Assembly: GCF_013394775.1 (NCBI RefSeq)
Contig: NZ_JABXYT010000001.1
Span: 2,244,001 to 2,308,000 of the forward strand
Source: Oribacterium sp. oral taxon 102
GTDB lineage: Bacteria > Bacillota > Clostridia > Lachnospirales > Lachnospiraceae
DNA length: 64,000 bases
Reading direction: 5' to 3'
Of this stretch, positions 7,843-15,584 are shown one piece after another. The translations under genes were made by a program, and so were the position numbers. Under the pieces are notes generated by a model, which was not told the origin of the DNA, did no database searches, and saw only the letters and a program-made list of their open reading frames with translations. How positions within the stretch are numbered: the stretch's first letter is position 1; each line of letters opens with the position of its first letter.

Positions 7843-9612
7843 TCAAAACTGATTATAGAGGAATGGCACATAGCTGCTCCCCACCATCTGCAGCACGGAA
7901 AGCGCCAGCAGGCAGAGTGCGATCACGGTTCGCTCCAGATAGTACACCGCCTCCGCTCTCTCTGCTTCCCCGCGCCGCCGCCGGATCTTCCGCCTGAGCC
8001 TCTGATACGCCTGCGAATGGGTATCCGCGGAAAACGCAGTCTCTGCCGGAAGCTCCTGCGGCAGGAGCCCCTCCAGGCTGTCATCCGCGAAGTCCGCTGT
8101 CTCCTGCGTTTCCCGCTGTCTGCGGAGCGACTTCCGACGGAGATCCTCCGCTCTCTTCATCGAGCTCCGCATCCGGTTCCCCAGCAGCCTCATAAGCGGT
8201 GTCGCCGCGATGAGACAGAGCAGGAGGAAGAAGAGATTGTTCCGCAGCATAAGCCACGTGAAGGAATCCAGAAATTCACCGCCCCCGAAGCCGAGCATCC
8301 GCCCAAGCGCCGCCCTGAGCGCTCTGAAATCCGAGAAGCGGAACAGCACCCAGCCGAAATAAACCACCAGCAGGGTATAGCAATGCGCGAGAAGGGACAG
8401 CAGCTGTTTCGGAAGATGCGCGCCGAGCTCCCGAAGCCTGCCGCCCCGCGCAGATCGGCTCCACCTCCGAAGCAGGCTCTCTATAGTAAGAAAGAAAAAA
8501 TAATACAGACCCCAGAGTACGAAATTCATACTGCTTCCGTGCCAGATGCCGGTCAGCAGCCAGACGGCAAGTGAATTCCGGAGCATCCTCCCGAAGCCGG
8601 CCCGGTTGCCGCCCAGCGGAATGTAGACATAGTCCCGAAAGAAGCCGGAGAGCGAGATATGCCATCTCCGCCAGAAGTCCCGCACGGAACGCGCCGCATA
8701 GGGATAATTGAAGTTCTCAGGAAAATGGAAGCCGCAGAACCGTCCCAGTCCGATCGCCATGTCGGAATATGCCGAAAAATCCAGATAGAGCTGAAGCATA
8801 TAACAGAGCGCAGCGAGGCATGCCGCGCCGCCGGAAACCGTGCTTCCCGCCGAAAGGAAGTCCAGCGGGAGCAGCTGCTCCGCCAGCGCTCCCGCATGAT
8901 CGGCGAGCAGCGTCTTCTTTCCCAGCCCGACCGAGAAGCGGAAGAGCCCCTCCGCGGCATCTCCCCAGCTCTGGCTGCGTTCCGAAAGCTCCTCCGAAAG
9001 CTCAGAAAGCCGCGTGATCGGCCCCTGCGAGACCTCTGGAAACATCAGGACATAGAGCAGCAACTCCCGATAGCGCTTCGCCCCGCAGCGCCCCTGCCAG
9101 CAGTCCGCGAGGTAGGACAGGAGCTTGAAGCTGTAGAAGGACATGCCGAGCGGCAGAGCAAGCCGCGGGAGACGGCTCTCTCCGAGCAGCTCCGTCAGCG
9201 GGTTGAAATATTTGAAAAAGGCAAGAAGCAGCAGCACCGGGAGAATCCCCAGCCAGAGAAGCCTGCTCCTTCGCCGCTCCTCCTTCGCGCTGTCCGCTTC
9301 CGCTGTCTCGATTTTCTCCCCGGAGCGCTCCGCTTCCGATGCCTCTTTCCCCTCTGTGCAGCGCTCCACTTCCGATACTTCCTTCCTCGCTGTGGAGCTC
9401 TCCGCGTTCCGCTCCATTTTCTTCGCGATCCAGAAGACCAGCGCAGTCTCTGCAAGGAGAAGCAGAAGATACGGGATGCCCGCGAAGAGATAAAAGAGTA
9501 CAGAAAACAGAAGAAGGAGCGTATTCTTCCTCTCCCCCCCCGGAACCAGCGTATAGCTGACGAGGAACAGCGGCAGGAATGCCGCCACAAAAATCAAGCT
9601 TGAAAAACTCAT
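7843..9612 (-). CDS. MBOAT-family membrane-bound O-acyltransferase (AlgI/DltB-like)
   Basis: A 589-residue polytopic membrane protein of the MBOAT family, which moves acyl groups across the membrane to extracellular glycans. Diagnostic segments are FNYPYAARSVRDFWRRWHIS, FFRDYVYIPLGGNRAG and LLTGIWHGSSMNFVLWGLYY, the last holding the conserved catalytic His. A hydrophilic insert at about residues 66-115 (Glu/Lys/Ala-rich, near-repetitive EAERSGEKIETAEAD) and a basic C-terminal cytoplasmic region at about 500-555 are not typical core and are probably loops. It lies upstream of the DHHW gene on the same strand with a 123-base gap carrying a repeat. The glycan substrate is not shown. Confidence 0.9.
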   Translation of the reverse strand: MSFSSLIFVAAFLPLFLVSYTLVPGGERKNTLLLLFSVLFYLFAGIPYLLLLLAETALVFWIAKKMERNAESSTARKEVSEVERCTEGKEASEAERSGEKIETAEADSAKEERRRSRLLWLGILPVLLLLAFFKYFNPLTELLGESRLPRLALPLGMSFYSFKLLSYLADCWQGRCGAKRYRELLLYVLMFPEVSQGPITRLSELSEELSERSQSWGDAAEGLFRFSVGLGKKTLLADHAGALAEQLLPLDFLSAGSTVSGGAACLAALCYMLQLYLDFSAYSDMAIGLGRFCGFHFPENFNYPYAARSVRDFWRRWHISLSGFFRDYVYIPLGGNRAGFGRMLRNSLAVWLLTGIWHGSSMNFVLWGLYYFFFLTIESLLRRWSRSARGGRLRELGAHLPKQLLSLLAHCYTLLVVYFGWVLFRFSDFRALRAALGRMLGFGGGEFLDSFTWLMLRNNLFFLLLCLIAATPLMRLLGNRMRSSMKRAEDLRRKSLRRQRETQETADFADDSLEGLLPQELPAETAFSADTHSQAYQRLRRKIRRRRGEAERAEAVYYLERTVIALCLLALSVLQMVGSSYVPFLYNQF

Positions 9613-9728
9613 GGATACTCCCGTATTCTCCCTTTGCCCCGACCCTTCGGGTTCCTCGGGCGTGCTTCTTCTCCCTTCCGAAAAAAGGCTTCCCTTTTCC
9701 CCGGATTTACGGTATACTCAATTTTGCC

Positions 9729-9858
9729 TTTGAGATGGCGGTGAAGTCTGGGCCCCACGCAATGGGACGCCGCGAACCGTGTCAGGATGGGAACATAGCA
9801 GCACTAAGAGGATGCTCTCATGTGCCGTGAGATTTCCTGGGTGGAGCCGTCTCAGAGG
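9729..9858 (+). ncRNA. ffs: Signal recognition particle RNA
   Basis: The sequence contains the conserved SRP apical core GAACCGTGTCAGG, GGGAACATAGCAGCACTAAG and GGATGCTCTCATGTGCC. The outer arms pair: GAGATGGC near 9732 with GCCGTCTC near 9845-9852. This gives a small-type bacterial RNA of about 125-130 nt. A TATACT -10 box lies about 20 bases upstream and a strong terminator follows. It is the only plus-strand gene in this part of the window. Confidence 0.9.
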
Positions 9859-9876
9859 CTTGTTTGGTTTTTATGC

Positions 9877-9909
9877 AGCGGCGCTGTCCACGGACAGCGC
9901 CGCTCTTTA
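9877..9909 (+). terminator. Rho-independent terminator of the SRP RNA gene
   Basis: AGCGGCGCTGTCC and GGACAGCGCCGCT form a 12-13 bp GC-rich stem with a minimal loop, followed by CTTTA. It lies about 20 bases after the mature RNA. Confidence 0.8.
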
Positions 9910-10110
9910 CTGTATAAGTCCCCTGTCAAGCGGGCGAACGCGAGGCAAGCTTGCTTTTGCGAGCGTTCGGACATTTGACAGGACAACAGGTATGAGCACG
10001 AAGCGATGTGCAAACATCGCGAAAGTGCGAATACCTGTCAGCGATGCGAGAGCTTCGAAGAAGCGGAGCAGCGCGCAGGACTTATAGGATTTGTGCTGCC
10101 GAGGTTTTCA
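9908..10110. repeat. Modular structured repeat, long copy (R1)
   Basis: Starts TACTGTATAAGTCCCCTGTCA and its main part ends GCGCAGGACTTATA, so ATAAGTCC/GGACTTAT forms terminal inverted repeats (9913-10086). Inside are several hairpins: CTGTCAA with TTGACAG enclosing CGAACGC and GCGTTCG, and GCGATGTGCAAACATCGC. Similarity to the copy at 41131-41275 extends about 25 bases past GGACTTAT, into a TGCCGARGTTTTC segment. Relative to that copy it has about 59 extra bases forming the CTGTCAA hairpin. Confidence 0.75.
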
Positions 10111-10116
10111 TGGGGA

Positions 10117-10152
10117 TACTGTATAAGTCCCCTGTCAAGCGGGCGAACGCGA
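10117..10152. repeat. Modular structured repeat, 36-base partial copy (R2) overlapping the tatD 3' end
   Basis: These 36 bases are identical to 9908-9943 and in the same orientation. Only the first module is present. The element overlaps the last codons and the stop codon of tatD on the minus strand. Confidence 0.8.
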
Positions 10153-10932
10153 AATCCGGTACACCCTCCGTGCATTCTCCTCTGTAATCCGCAGCACCTC
10201 CTCCGAAGAGACACCCTTGATCCGGGCAAGCTCCTCTATGACATAGCATAGATTGCCCGGCTCGTTTCGACTGCCCCGAAGCGGCGTTGGCGCCATATAC
10301 GGGCAGTCTGTCTCCAGCACGATAGAGGAGAGCGGAATTCGCGCTGCGACCTCCTTCAGCCTCCTGCCGTTCGGGAAGGTCAGCACACCGCCCACCCCGA
10401 TATGCATCCCGAGCTTCACATACTGCTCCGCCACCTCCGGAGAATAGGAAAAGCAGTGTACGATACCGCCGTTCTCATAGCCCTTGTTCCGGACGAGAAG
10501 CTCATAGGTGTCCTTCGCCGCGTCCCGGGAATGGAGCACGACCGGGAGCCCCAGCTCTCTCCCGAGATGAAGCATCTCTGTATAGCAGCGCCGCTGCGCT
10601 TCCGGTCCCGCGCTGTCGGTATAATGATAGTCCAGCCCGATCTCGCCGATTGCCACCACCTTTGGCGATGCCGCGAGCCTGCAGAGCCCGGAGAGCGTCT
10701 CCTCCGACACCGTCTCAGCACTGTCCGGATGCAGGCCGATCGCCGCGTAAATCTCGAGCGTTCCCTCCCATGCGGGGGCTTCCGCGAGCGCGCGCGCCCG
10801 TTCGGAGCTCGGGAGGTCGTAGCCGATCTCCGTAAAGGCGCCGACCCCGCGCGCCGGAAGCTGCCGGAGCAGCTCCTCCCTGTCGGGATCGAAGCACGCG
10901 TCATTCAGATGTGTATGCGTATCAAAAATCAT
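10135..10932 (-). CDS. tatD: TatD-family metal-dependent hydrolase/DNase
   Basis: A 265-residue TIM-barrel hydrolase of the TatD family (metal-dependent DNase or deoxyribonuclease-like). Motifs are FDTHTHLND near the N-terminus, AIGEIGLDYHYTDSAG, VVLHSRDA, GIVHCFS and LETDCPYMAPTPLRGSRNEP, carrying the metal-binding His, Glu and Asp residues. Its ATG overlaps the stop of the TraX-family gene, so translation is probably coupled in the metG-traX-tatD operon. The C-terminal end (RISRSPA-stop) is encoded by a copy of the modular repeat, so the native terminus may have been replaced by repeat sequence. Confidence 0.9.
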   Translation of the reverse strand: MIFDTHTHLNDACFDPDREELLRQLPARGVGAFTEIGYDLPSSERARALAEAPAWEGTLEIYAAIGLHPDSAETVSEETLSGLCRLAASPKVVAIGEIGLDYHYTDSAGPEAQRRCYTEMLHLGRELGLPVVLHSRDAAKDTYELLVRNKGYENGGIVHCFSYSPEVAEQYVKLGMHIGVGGVLTFPNGRRLKEVAARIPLSSIVLETDCPYMAPTPLRGSRNEPGNLCYVIEELARIKGVSSEEVLRITEENARRVYRISRSPA

Positions 10933-11705
10933 GTGGTAATCATCGCTCCTACATAAATCATCAGGTACATTATCAGGAGATGCAGCGGATAGTAGAGGTA
11001 GAAGAACCAGCGGCTATGGAAGCGTCCGCGCTCTCCGTTATAGAAAAAAATCAGAATGTACGCCAGCGCCCCCAGACAGCAGCTCTCATAGGAATTGAGT
11101 GCCGCGCCCAGCGCCCCGCTCAGCATCCGAAGCCCCTTTTCCTTTCGGAAAAGGTAAAGAAGCCCCGCGGACAGCACCGCGACCGCGCCGTACTCGAAAT
11201 GCAGGAGCTCCGCTGCAAGCGCCGCGAGAAGCAGTGCGCCCCAGCTGAGCAGCGTATGCCGGCGAAAGCGCTTCATCCCATAGAGTCCAAGCAGGGTCAC
11301 TGTGAAGGTCCAGCCAACATTCTGCACCGCGAAATGATAGGTTTCATTGAAAAAGGCAAGGTCATAGGGAACCTCTGCAGCAAGTGCCATCAGCAGCATC
11401 CGCCGGAAATAGCGCCAGAAATCGGAGGTCCGCAGGAAGCCCTCGACCAGCAGAAAGGCGAAGAGCGGGAAGGCGAGTCTCCCGATCAGCCTGCAGATCC
11501 GGTATACAAGGAGCCAGCGCTGTCCGAGAGGCGTCGCAATCGCCATCTCATAATACTCCGGCACATAGCCGTAGAGCTTGCCGTTCTGTATGATAATGAC
11601 AGCGAAATGATCCGCAGTCATGAAAAGCAGGGCCAGAACCTTCAGTCCTGTCCCTGACAGCCCCATGCCCTTCCGGCTGCTCAGAACGCTCTGGTAGCTC
11701 GCCAT
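10929..11705 (-). CDS. TraX-family membrane protein (putative acyltransferase-like)
   Basis: A 258-residue polytopic membrane protein. The segment LKVLALLFMTADHFAVIII, the motif GRLAFPLFAFLLVEGFLRT and the ending RWFFYLYYPLHLLIMYLMIY are typical of the TraX family. TraX acetylates F pilin, but chromosomal Firmicute members have no established role. It starts 4 bases after the metG stop and overlaps the tatD start, so it is in the middle of a three-gene operon. The family assignment is firm and the function is not. Confidence 0.8.
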   Translation of the reverse strand: MASYQSVLSSRKGMGLSGTGLKVLALLFMTADHFAVIIIQNGKLYGYVPEYYEMAIATPLGQRWLLVYRICRLIGRLAFPLFAFLLVEGFLRTSDFWRYFRRMLLMALAAEVPYDLAFFNETYHFAVQNVGWTFTVTLLGLYGMKRFRRHTLLSWGALLLAALAAELLHFEYGAVAVLSAGLLYLFRKEKGLRMLSGALGAALNSYESCCLGALAYILIFFYNGERGRFHSRWFFYLYYPLHLLIMYLMIYVGAMITT

Positions 11706-11709
11706 AGGC

Positions 11710-13755
11710 TCAGCAGATCTCTGCTCCCGCCGGCATCGCCCGCTCCGGCGTCATCACGCTGAGTCTGCCCTCCGCATCCTCCGCGCTGAGGATCATGCCC
11801 TGCGACTCGAAGCCCGCGATCATACGCGGCTTCAGATTGCAGAGTACCATCACGCGTCTGCCGACCAGCTCCTCCGGCCGATAGGAGGACTTGATCCCGG
11901 AGAGGATCTGCCGGATCTCCGTGCCGACCTGCACTCTGAAGAGGAGCAGCTTCTTTGACTTCTTCACCTCCTCCGCATGCAGGATCTTACCCACGCGGAA
12001 CTGAAGCTTCTCGAAGTCCTCATAGCCAAGCTCCGGCTTCGCCGGAAGCACAACCGCGTTTCGATCCGGCAGCACGTCGCCATCCTCTCCGATCCCGGAC
12101 GGCATCTCCGTCTCCGATGTCTCCCTGCTCCCTGCCGCTTCCGTCTGCGATCCGATGCTCTGCTGCTCTGAAAGCTTCTCTGCCGCTGCGAGCACCTCGG
12201 AAAGCTGCTTCCGCTCGAACAGCGTCTCCGGTTCTGCCGAAACCTTATTGCCGGAGGGATAAAGTCCGAAGCGGTCAAGCTCCGACAGCTTCCGCGCGGA
12301 TGCATGGAGCTCCGACAGGATCGCCTCACTGGTCTCCGGCATGAAGCTGGAAAGCAGCGAAGCACCGATCGTGATCGCCTCGGTCAGCTGGTACAGCACC
12401 GTCTGAAGCCGCGGCAGCCTCTCCTCCTCACGGGCAAGCACCCACGGCTCGGTCTCATCGATGTACTTGTTAGCACGGCGGAAGATCTCGAATACCGCAG
12501 TCAGCGCATCGGCAACCCGAAGCTCCTCCATCCTTGCTGCAGCGGTCCGCACTGCCGCGAGCACCGTCTCCCGAAGCTCCGCATCCACCGGCTCGGAAAT
12601 GCCGGCGTTCGTGACAACGCCGCCGAAATACTTGTTGCTCATGGAGATCGTCCGCTTCACGAGGTTCCCGAGAATGTTGGCGAGCATGGAATTGTAGCGC
12701 TCTGCCATCAGCTCCCATGAAATCACGCCGTCATTCTCGAAGGGCATCTCATGGATCACGAAGAAGCGCACGGCATCCACCCCGAAGAGACGCACAAGGT
12801 CATCCGCATAAATGACATTACCCCGGGACTTCGACATCTTCACGCCCTCCTCCGACTTCCCTGCAGCGGTCAGGAGCCATGGATGCCCGAAAACCTGCTT
12901 CGGCAGCGGAAGCCCGAGGCTCATCAGGAAGATCGGCCAGTAGAGCGTATGGAAGCGGATAATGTCCTTGCCGATCAGATGCAGGTCTGCCGGCCAGTAT
13001 TTCTCGAAAAGTGCGTCGGAATTGCCGTCTACATCGAATCCCAGCCCGGTCGCGTAATTGCTGAGCGCATCCAGCCAGACATATACGACGTGCTTCGGAT
13101 CGAAATCCACGGGGATTCCCCATTTGAAGGAGGTTCTCGAAACACAGAGATCCTGCAGCCCCGGCTTCAGGAAATTGTTCACCATCTCGTTCTTGCGGGA
13201 AACCGGCTGGATAAACTCCGGATGCTCTTCAATGTGCCGCATCAGACGATCCGCATATTTCGACATTCTGAAGAAATACGCCTCCTCCTGCGCCTTCTGC
13301 ACCGGCCGCCCGCAGTCCGGACATCTGCCGTCCGCCAGCTGCGAATCTGTCCAGAAGGACTCGCAGGGCGTACAGTACCAGCCCTCATAGGCGCCCTTGT
13401 AGATGTCCCCCCTGTCATACATCTTCCGGAAGATCTTCTGCACCTGCTTCTCGTGATCCGGGTCGGTCGTCCGGATGAAGCGGTCGTAGGAGGTATTCAT
13501 CATATCCCAGATCGTCCGGATCTCTGCGGCAACCCTATCCACATATTCCTTCGGCGTCACGCCGGCTGCCGCCGCCTTCTCCTCGATCTTCTGCCCATGC
13601 TCATCGGTGCCTGTCTGGAAACGCACGTCATAGCCCTCGAAGCGCTTGAAGCGCGCGATGGCATCCGCCAGCACAATCTCATAGGTATTGCCAATGTGCG
13701 GCTTGCCGGAGGCATAGGCAATCGCTGTCGTAATGTAATAAGGCTTCTTTTCCAT
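11710..13755 (-). CDS. metG: Methionine-tRNA ligase
   Basis: Charges tRNA-Met. The 681 residues include the HIGH-type motif KPHIGNTYEI, a zinc knuckle (CTPCESFWTDS then GRCPDCGRPV), the signature VKMSKSRGNVI and a C-terminal tRNA-binding EMAP-type domain (LQFRVGKILHAEEVKKSKKL). The linker before that domain (about residues 520-580) is low-complexity Glu/Ser/Ala-rich and unlike the rest. It is the first gene of the metG-traX-tatD operon. No T-box leader was recognised upstream. Confidence 0.95.
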   Translation of the reverse strand: MEKKPYYITTAIAYASGKPHIGNTYEIVLADAIARFKRFEGYDVRFQTGTDEHGQKIEEKAAAAGVTPKEYVDRVAAEIRTIWDMMNTSYDRFIRTTDPDHEKQVQKIFRKMYDRGDIYKGAYEGWYCTPCESFWTDSQLADGRCPDCGRPVQKAQEEAYFFRMSKYADRLMRHIEEHPEFIQPVSRKNEMVNNFLKPGLQDLCVSRTSFKWGIPVDFDPKHVVYVWLDALSNYATGLGFDVDGNSDALFEKYWPADLHLIGKDIIRFHTLYWPIFLMSLGLPLPKQVFGHPWLLTAAGKSEEGVKMSKSRGNVIYADDLVRLFGVDAVRFFVIHEMPFENDGVISWELMAERYNSMLANILGNLVKRTISMSNKYFGGVVTNAGISEPVDAELRETVLAAVRTAAARMEELRVADALTAVFEIFRRANKYIDETEPWVLAREEERLPRLQTVLYQLTEAITIGASLLSSFMPETSEAILSELHASARKLSELDRFGLYPSGNKVSAEPETLFERKQLSEVLAAAEKLSEQQSIGSQTEAAGSRETSETEMPSGIGEDGDVLPDRNAVVLPAKPELGYEDFEKLQFRVGKILHAEEVKKSKKLLLFRVQVGTEIRQILSGIKSSYRPEELVGRRVMVLCNLKPRMIAGFESQGMILSAEDAEGRLSVMTPERAMPAGAEIC

Positions 13756-13872
13756 ACTTCACTTCCTTCTTCCGCCCGAATGAAAGACAGATTCTCAAGA
13801 TACCTGGGCGCAACGCGCCTCTGCACCGCCGCGGCAATGCGGCGATAAGCTGCAAAACAATGGCTATTATTT

Positions 13873-13908
13873 TAACACAAAAGGAACCGCTGTACAACAG
13901 CGGCTCCC
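13873..13908 (-). terminator. Rho-independent terminator after the GerMN-like lipoprotein gene
   Basis: GGAACCGCTG (13883-13892) and CAGCGGCTCC (13898-13907) form a 10-bp stem. On the minus strand it is followed by TTTTGTGTT. Confidence 0.8.
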
Positions 13909-13957
13909 TGTCCCTTTGCGGGCAGCTTCGTCCCGCAGCAGCGGCGCCGCGGCACTT

Positions 13958-14521
13958 CTACTGTAAGCGAAGCTCTACCGCTCCCAGCTCGAAGTTCTCC
14001 CGGAAGGTATCGATAACCGCCTGCTTCGCGGTATCCTCACCGAGCCCCGCGCCCGGTGCGAAGCCGGAAAGCGTTACCGTGCCGTTTTTGATCGAAGCGG
14101 CACTGTCTGCACCCGGTCCCGCCGCAGCTGTCTCGTCGCTGTCCTTTTCCTCCAACGAGACGAAGCGCGCACCCTCTGCGAGCGTCCCCTTCTCCACCAG
14201 AAGTGCCACGACATTTTCCCCGTTCAGCTCCTCCGCCGCTTCCATCTGTCCCTTGATGCTGCCGTCTTTCTCCGGTGCATATACGATGATGGAGGCAAGC
14301 ACCGGCGCGGTCGCATCCGGCTGCTTCGACAGAGGCAGTCCGTTCTCCGGATTCGTCTCCTCCGGCACGGACGCGCTCGTCTCCATCGGCTCTCCTGCCG
14401 CACTCCCCTGCGGATTCCCCGCCGCATTTTCCCCGCCGCAGGCGCTCACAGAGAGCGCCGTCATCATTATCATCGCCAAAACGATCGCAAACCGTCTCAT
14501 TCCATTCTCCTCTTTCCGCAT
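13958..14521 (-). CDS. GerMN-domain-like lipoprotein
   Basis: A 187-residue secreted lipoprotein. The N-terminal signal FAIVLAMIMMTALSVSAC has a lipobox ending at Cys, followed by a Glu/Pro/Ser-rich linker. The C-terminal half (ASIIVYAPEKDGSIKGQMEA, then GTVTLSGFAPGAG and AVIDTFRENFELGAVELRL) looks like a GerMN (sporulation/germination) domain, whose members act in the envelope. The start at 14521 fits AAGGAGG 7 bases upstream and the promoter at 14549-14577. An alternative ATG at 14500 also has GAGGAG upstream. It is followed by its own terminator and is monocistronic. The GerMN call is by pattern only. Confidence 0.65.
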   Translation of the reverse strand: MRKEENGMRRFAIVLAMIMMTALSVSACGGENAAGNPQGSAAGEPMETSASVPEETNPENGLPLSKQPDATAPVLASIIVYAPEKDGSIKGQMEAAEELNGENVVALLVEKGTLAEGARFVSLEEKDSDETAAAGPGADSAASIKNGTVTLSGFAPGAGLGEDTAKQAVIDTFRENFELGAVELRLQ

Positions 14522-14548
14522 AGGGCGGCCTCCTTTTTTGCAAACGCT

Positions 14549-14577
14549 AGTATAGCGAATGCCCCCTGACATTGCAA
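14549..14577 (-). promoter_or_regulatory. Promoter of the GerMN-like lipoprotein gene
   Basis: Minus-strand TTGCAA (14572-14577) and TATACT (14549-14554) with a 17-base spacer, about 28 bases upstream of the chosen start codon. Confidence 0.65.
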
Positions 14578-14593
14578 GCCAATGCACAAAATC

Positions 14594-14623
14594 TTCACAA
14601 AATACACGCTTTGATGCTATAGT
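14594..14623 (+). promoter_or_regulatory. Promoter of rsmI
   Basis: TTCACA (14594-14599) and TATAGT (14618-14623) with an 18-base spacer. The predicted leader of about 100 bases contains the repeat at 14633. Confidence 0.5.
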
Positions 14624-14632
14624 AAGGAAGTC

Positions 14633-14695
14633 CTGTACCAAGGGCGCCGTGGCACATGGCTTCCCCGATGGAATCGGCACTGCCCTAAGGAAGCA
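14633..14695. repeat. Dispersed intergenic hairpin repeat, divergent copy C in the rsmI leader
   Basis: Carries the family ends TAAGGAAG and CTAAGGAAGCA and, on the minus strand, the core CCGATTCCATCGGGGAAG followed by CCATGTGCC. The arms pair less well than in copies A and B. It lies inside the predicted rsmI leader. Confidence 0.4.
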
Positions 14696-14729
14696 TTTCT
14701 GGAAAAAAGGAAAAGGAAAGGAAGGCGGT

Positions 14730-15584
14730 ATGGAAACCGGAACTCTGTATATCTGCGCAACTCCGATCGGAAATCTGGAGGACATCACTCTCCGGGTACT
14801 GCGCTGTCTCCGGGAGGCGGATCTGATTGCGGCGGAGGACACCAGAAATTCGCTCCGGCTCCTGAACCACTTCGAGATCCGGACGCCGATGACGGCATAC
14901 CACGAATTCAATAAATACGACAAGGCGCGCGCCCTCGTACAGGAGCTTCTGAGGGGAAAGAATATCGCGATCATCACCGACGCGGGCACGCCCTGCATTT
15001 CCGACCCCGGCGAGGAGCTGGTCCGGCAGGCGGCGGAGGCAGGCGTCCCGATCACGAGCCTCCCCGGTCCCGCAGCGGTCGTCACCGCTCTGACCCTTTC
15101 CGGTCTCAGCACACGCCGCTTCGCCTTCGAGGCATTTCTGCCGCAGGATAAAAAGGAGCGCGCCCGCATCCTCGCGGAGCTTCGGGAGGAGAGCCGCACG
15201 ATACTGCTCTATGAAGCGCCCCACCACCTCCGGCAAACACTCCGGGAGCTCTCCGACGTCCTCGGCGGAACGCGCCGCCTTACCCTCTGCCGCGAGCTCA
15301 CGAAGCGTCATGAGGAGGTGCTCCGCACCACGCTTACCGAAGCCGTCGAGAGATACCGCATTGAGGAGCCGCGCGGAGAATATGTGCTGGCGCTTGAGGG
15401 GAAATCCCTGCGGGAGCGCCGCGCGGAGGCGATCCGAAGCTGGGAAAATGTGCCGCTTTGCGAGCATATCGAGCGCTACCGCTCTCAGGGTATGTCTGAA
15501 ATGGATGCCATGAAGGCGGCGGCAAAAGATCGCGGCGTCTCGAAGCGCGAGATCTATAAGGAATGGAAAAGCCGGCGCGCTTAA
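14730..15584 (+). CDS. rsmI: 16S rRNA (cytidine-1402 2'-O)-methyltransferase RsmI
   Basis: SAM-dependent methyltransferase of the tetrapyrrole-methylase fold that 2'-O-methylates C1402 of 16S rRNA. The 284 residues start METGTLYICATPIGNLEDIT and contain AEDTRNSLRLLNHF, ITDAGTPCISDPGEELVR and SLPGPAAVVTALTLSGL, all diagnostic. The start at 14730 follows AAGGAAGGCGGT and matches the family N-terminus. The longer upstream frame lies before the predicted promoter. It converges on the glycerate kinase gene with a 4-base overlap, so no terminator lies between them. Confidence 0.95.
   Translation: METGTLYICATPIGNLEDITLRVLRCLREADLIAAEDTRNSLRLLNHFEIRTPMTAYHEFNKYDKARALVQELLRGKNIAIITDAGTPCISDPGEELVRQAAEAGVPITSLPGPAAVVTALTLSGLSTRRFAFEAFLPQDKKERARILAELREESRTILLYEAPHHLRQTLRELSDVLGGTRRLTLCRELTKRHEEVLRTTLTEAVERYRIEEPRGEYVLALEGKSLRERRAEAIRSWENVPLCEHIERYRSQGMSEMDAMKAAAKDRGVSKREIYKEWKSRRA

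Noticed and set aside
9779..10087. 102-residue plus-strand frame over the SRP RNA and repeat
   Set aside because: It covers a structured RNA gene, its terminator and a structured repeat, and has no ribosome binding site.
13790..13870. T-box leader before metG
   Set aside because: No TGGNACCGCG antiterminator sequence or specifier stem was found. The hairpin nearby is the terminator of the lipoprotein gene.
13958..15199. 413-residue frame covering the lipoprotein gene and the antisense of rsmI
   Set aside because: Only the last 187 residues make a signal-peptide lipoprotein. The upstream part is antisense to rsmI and crosses the lipoprotein promoter.
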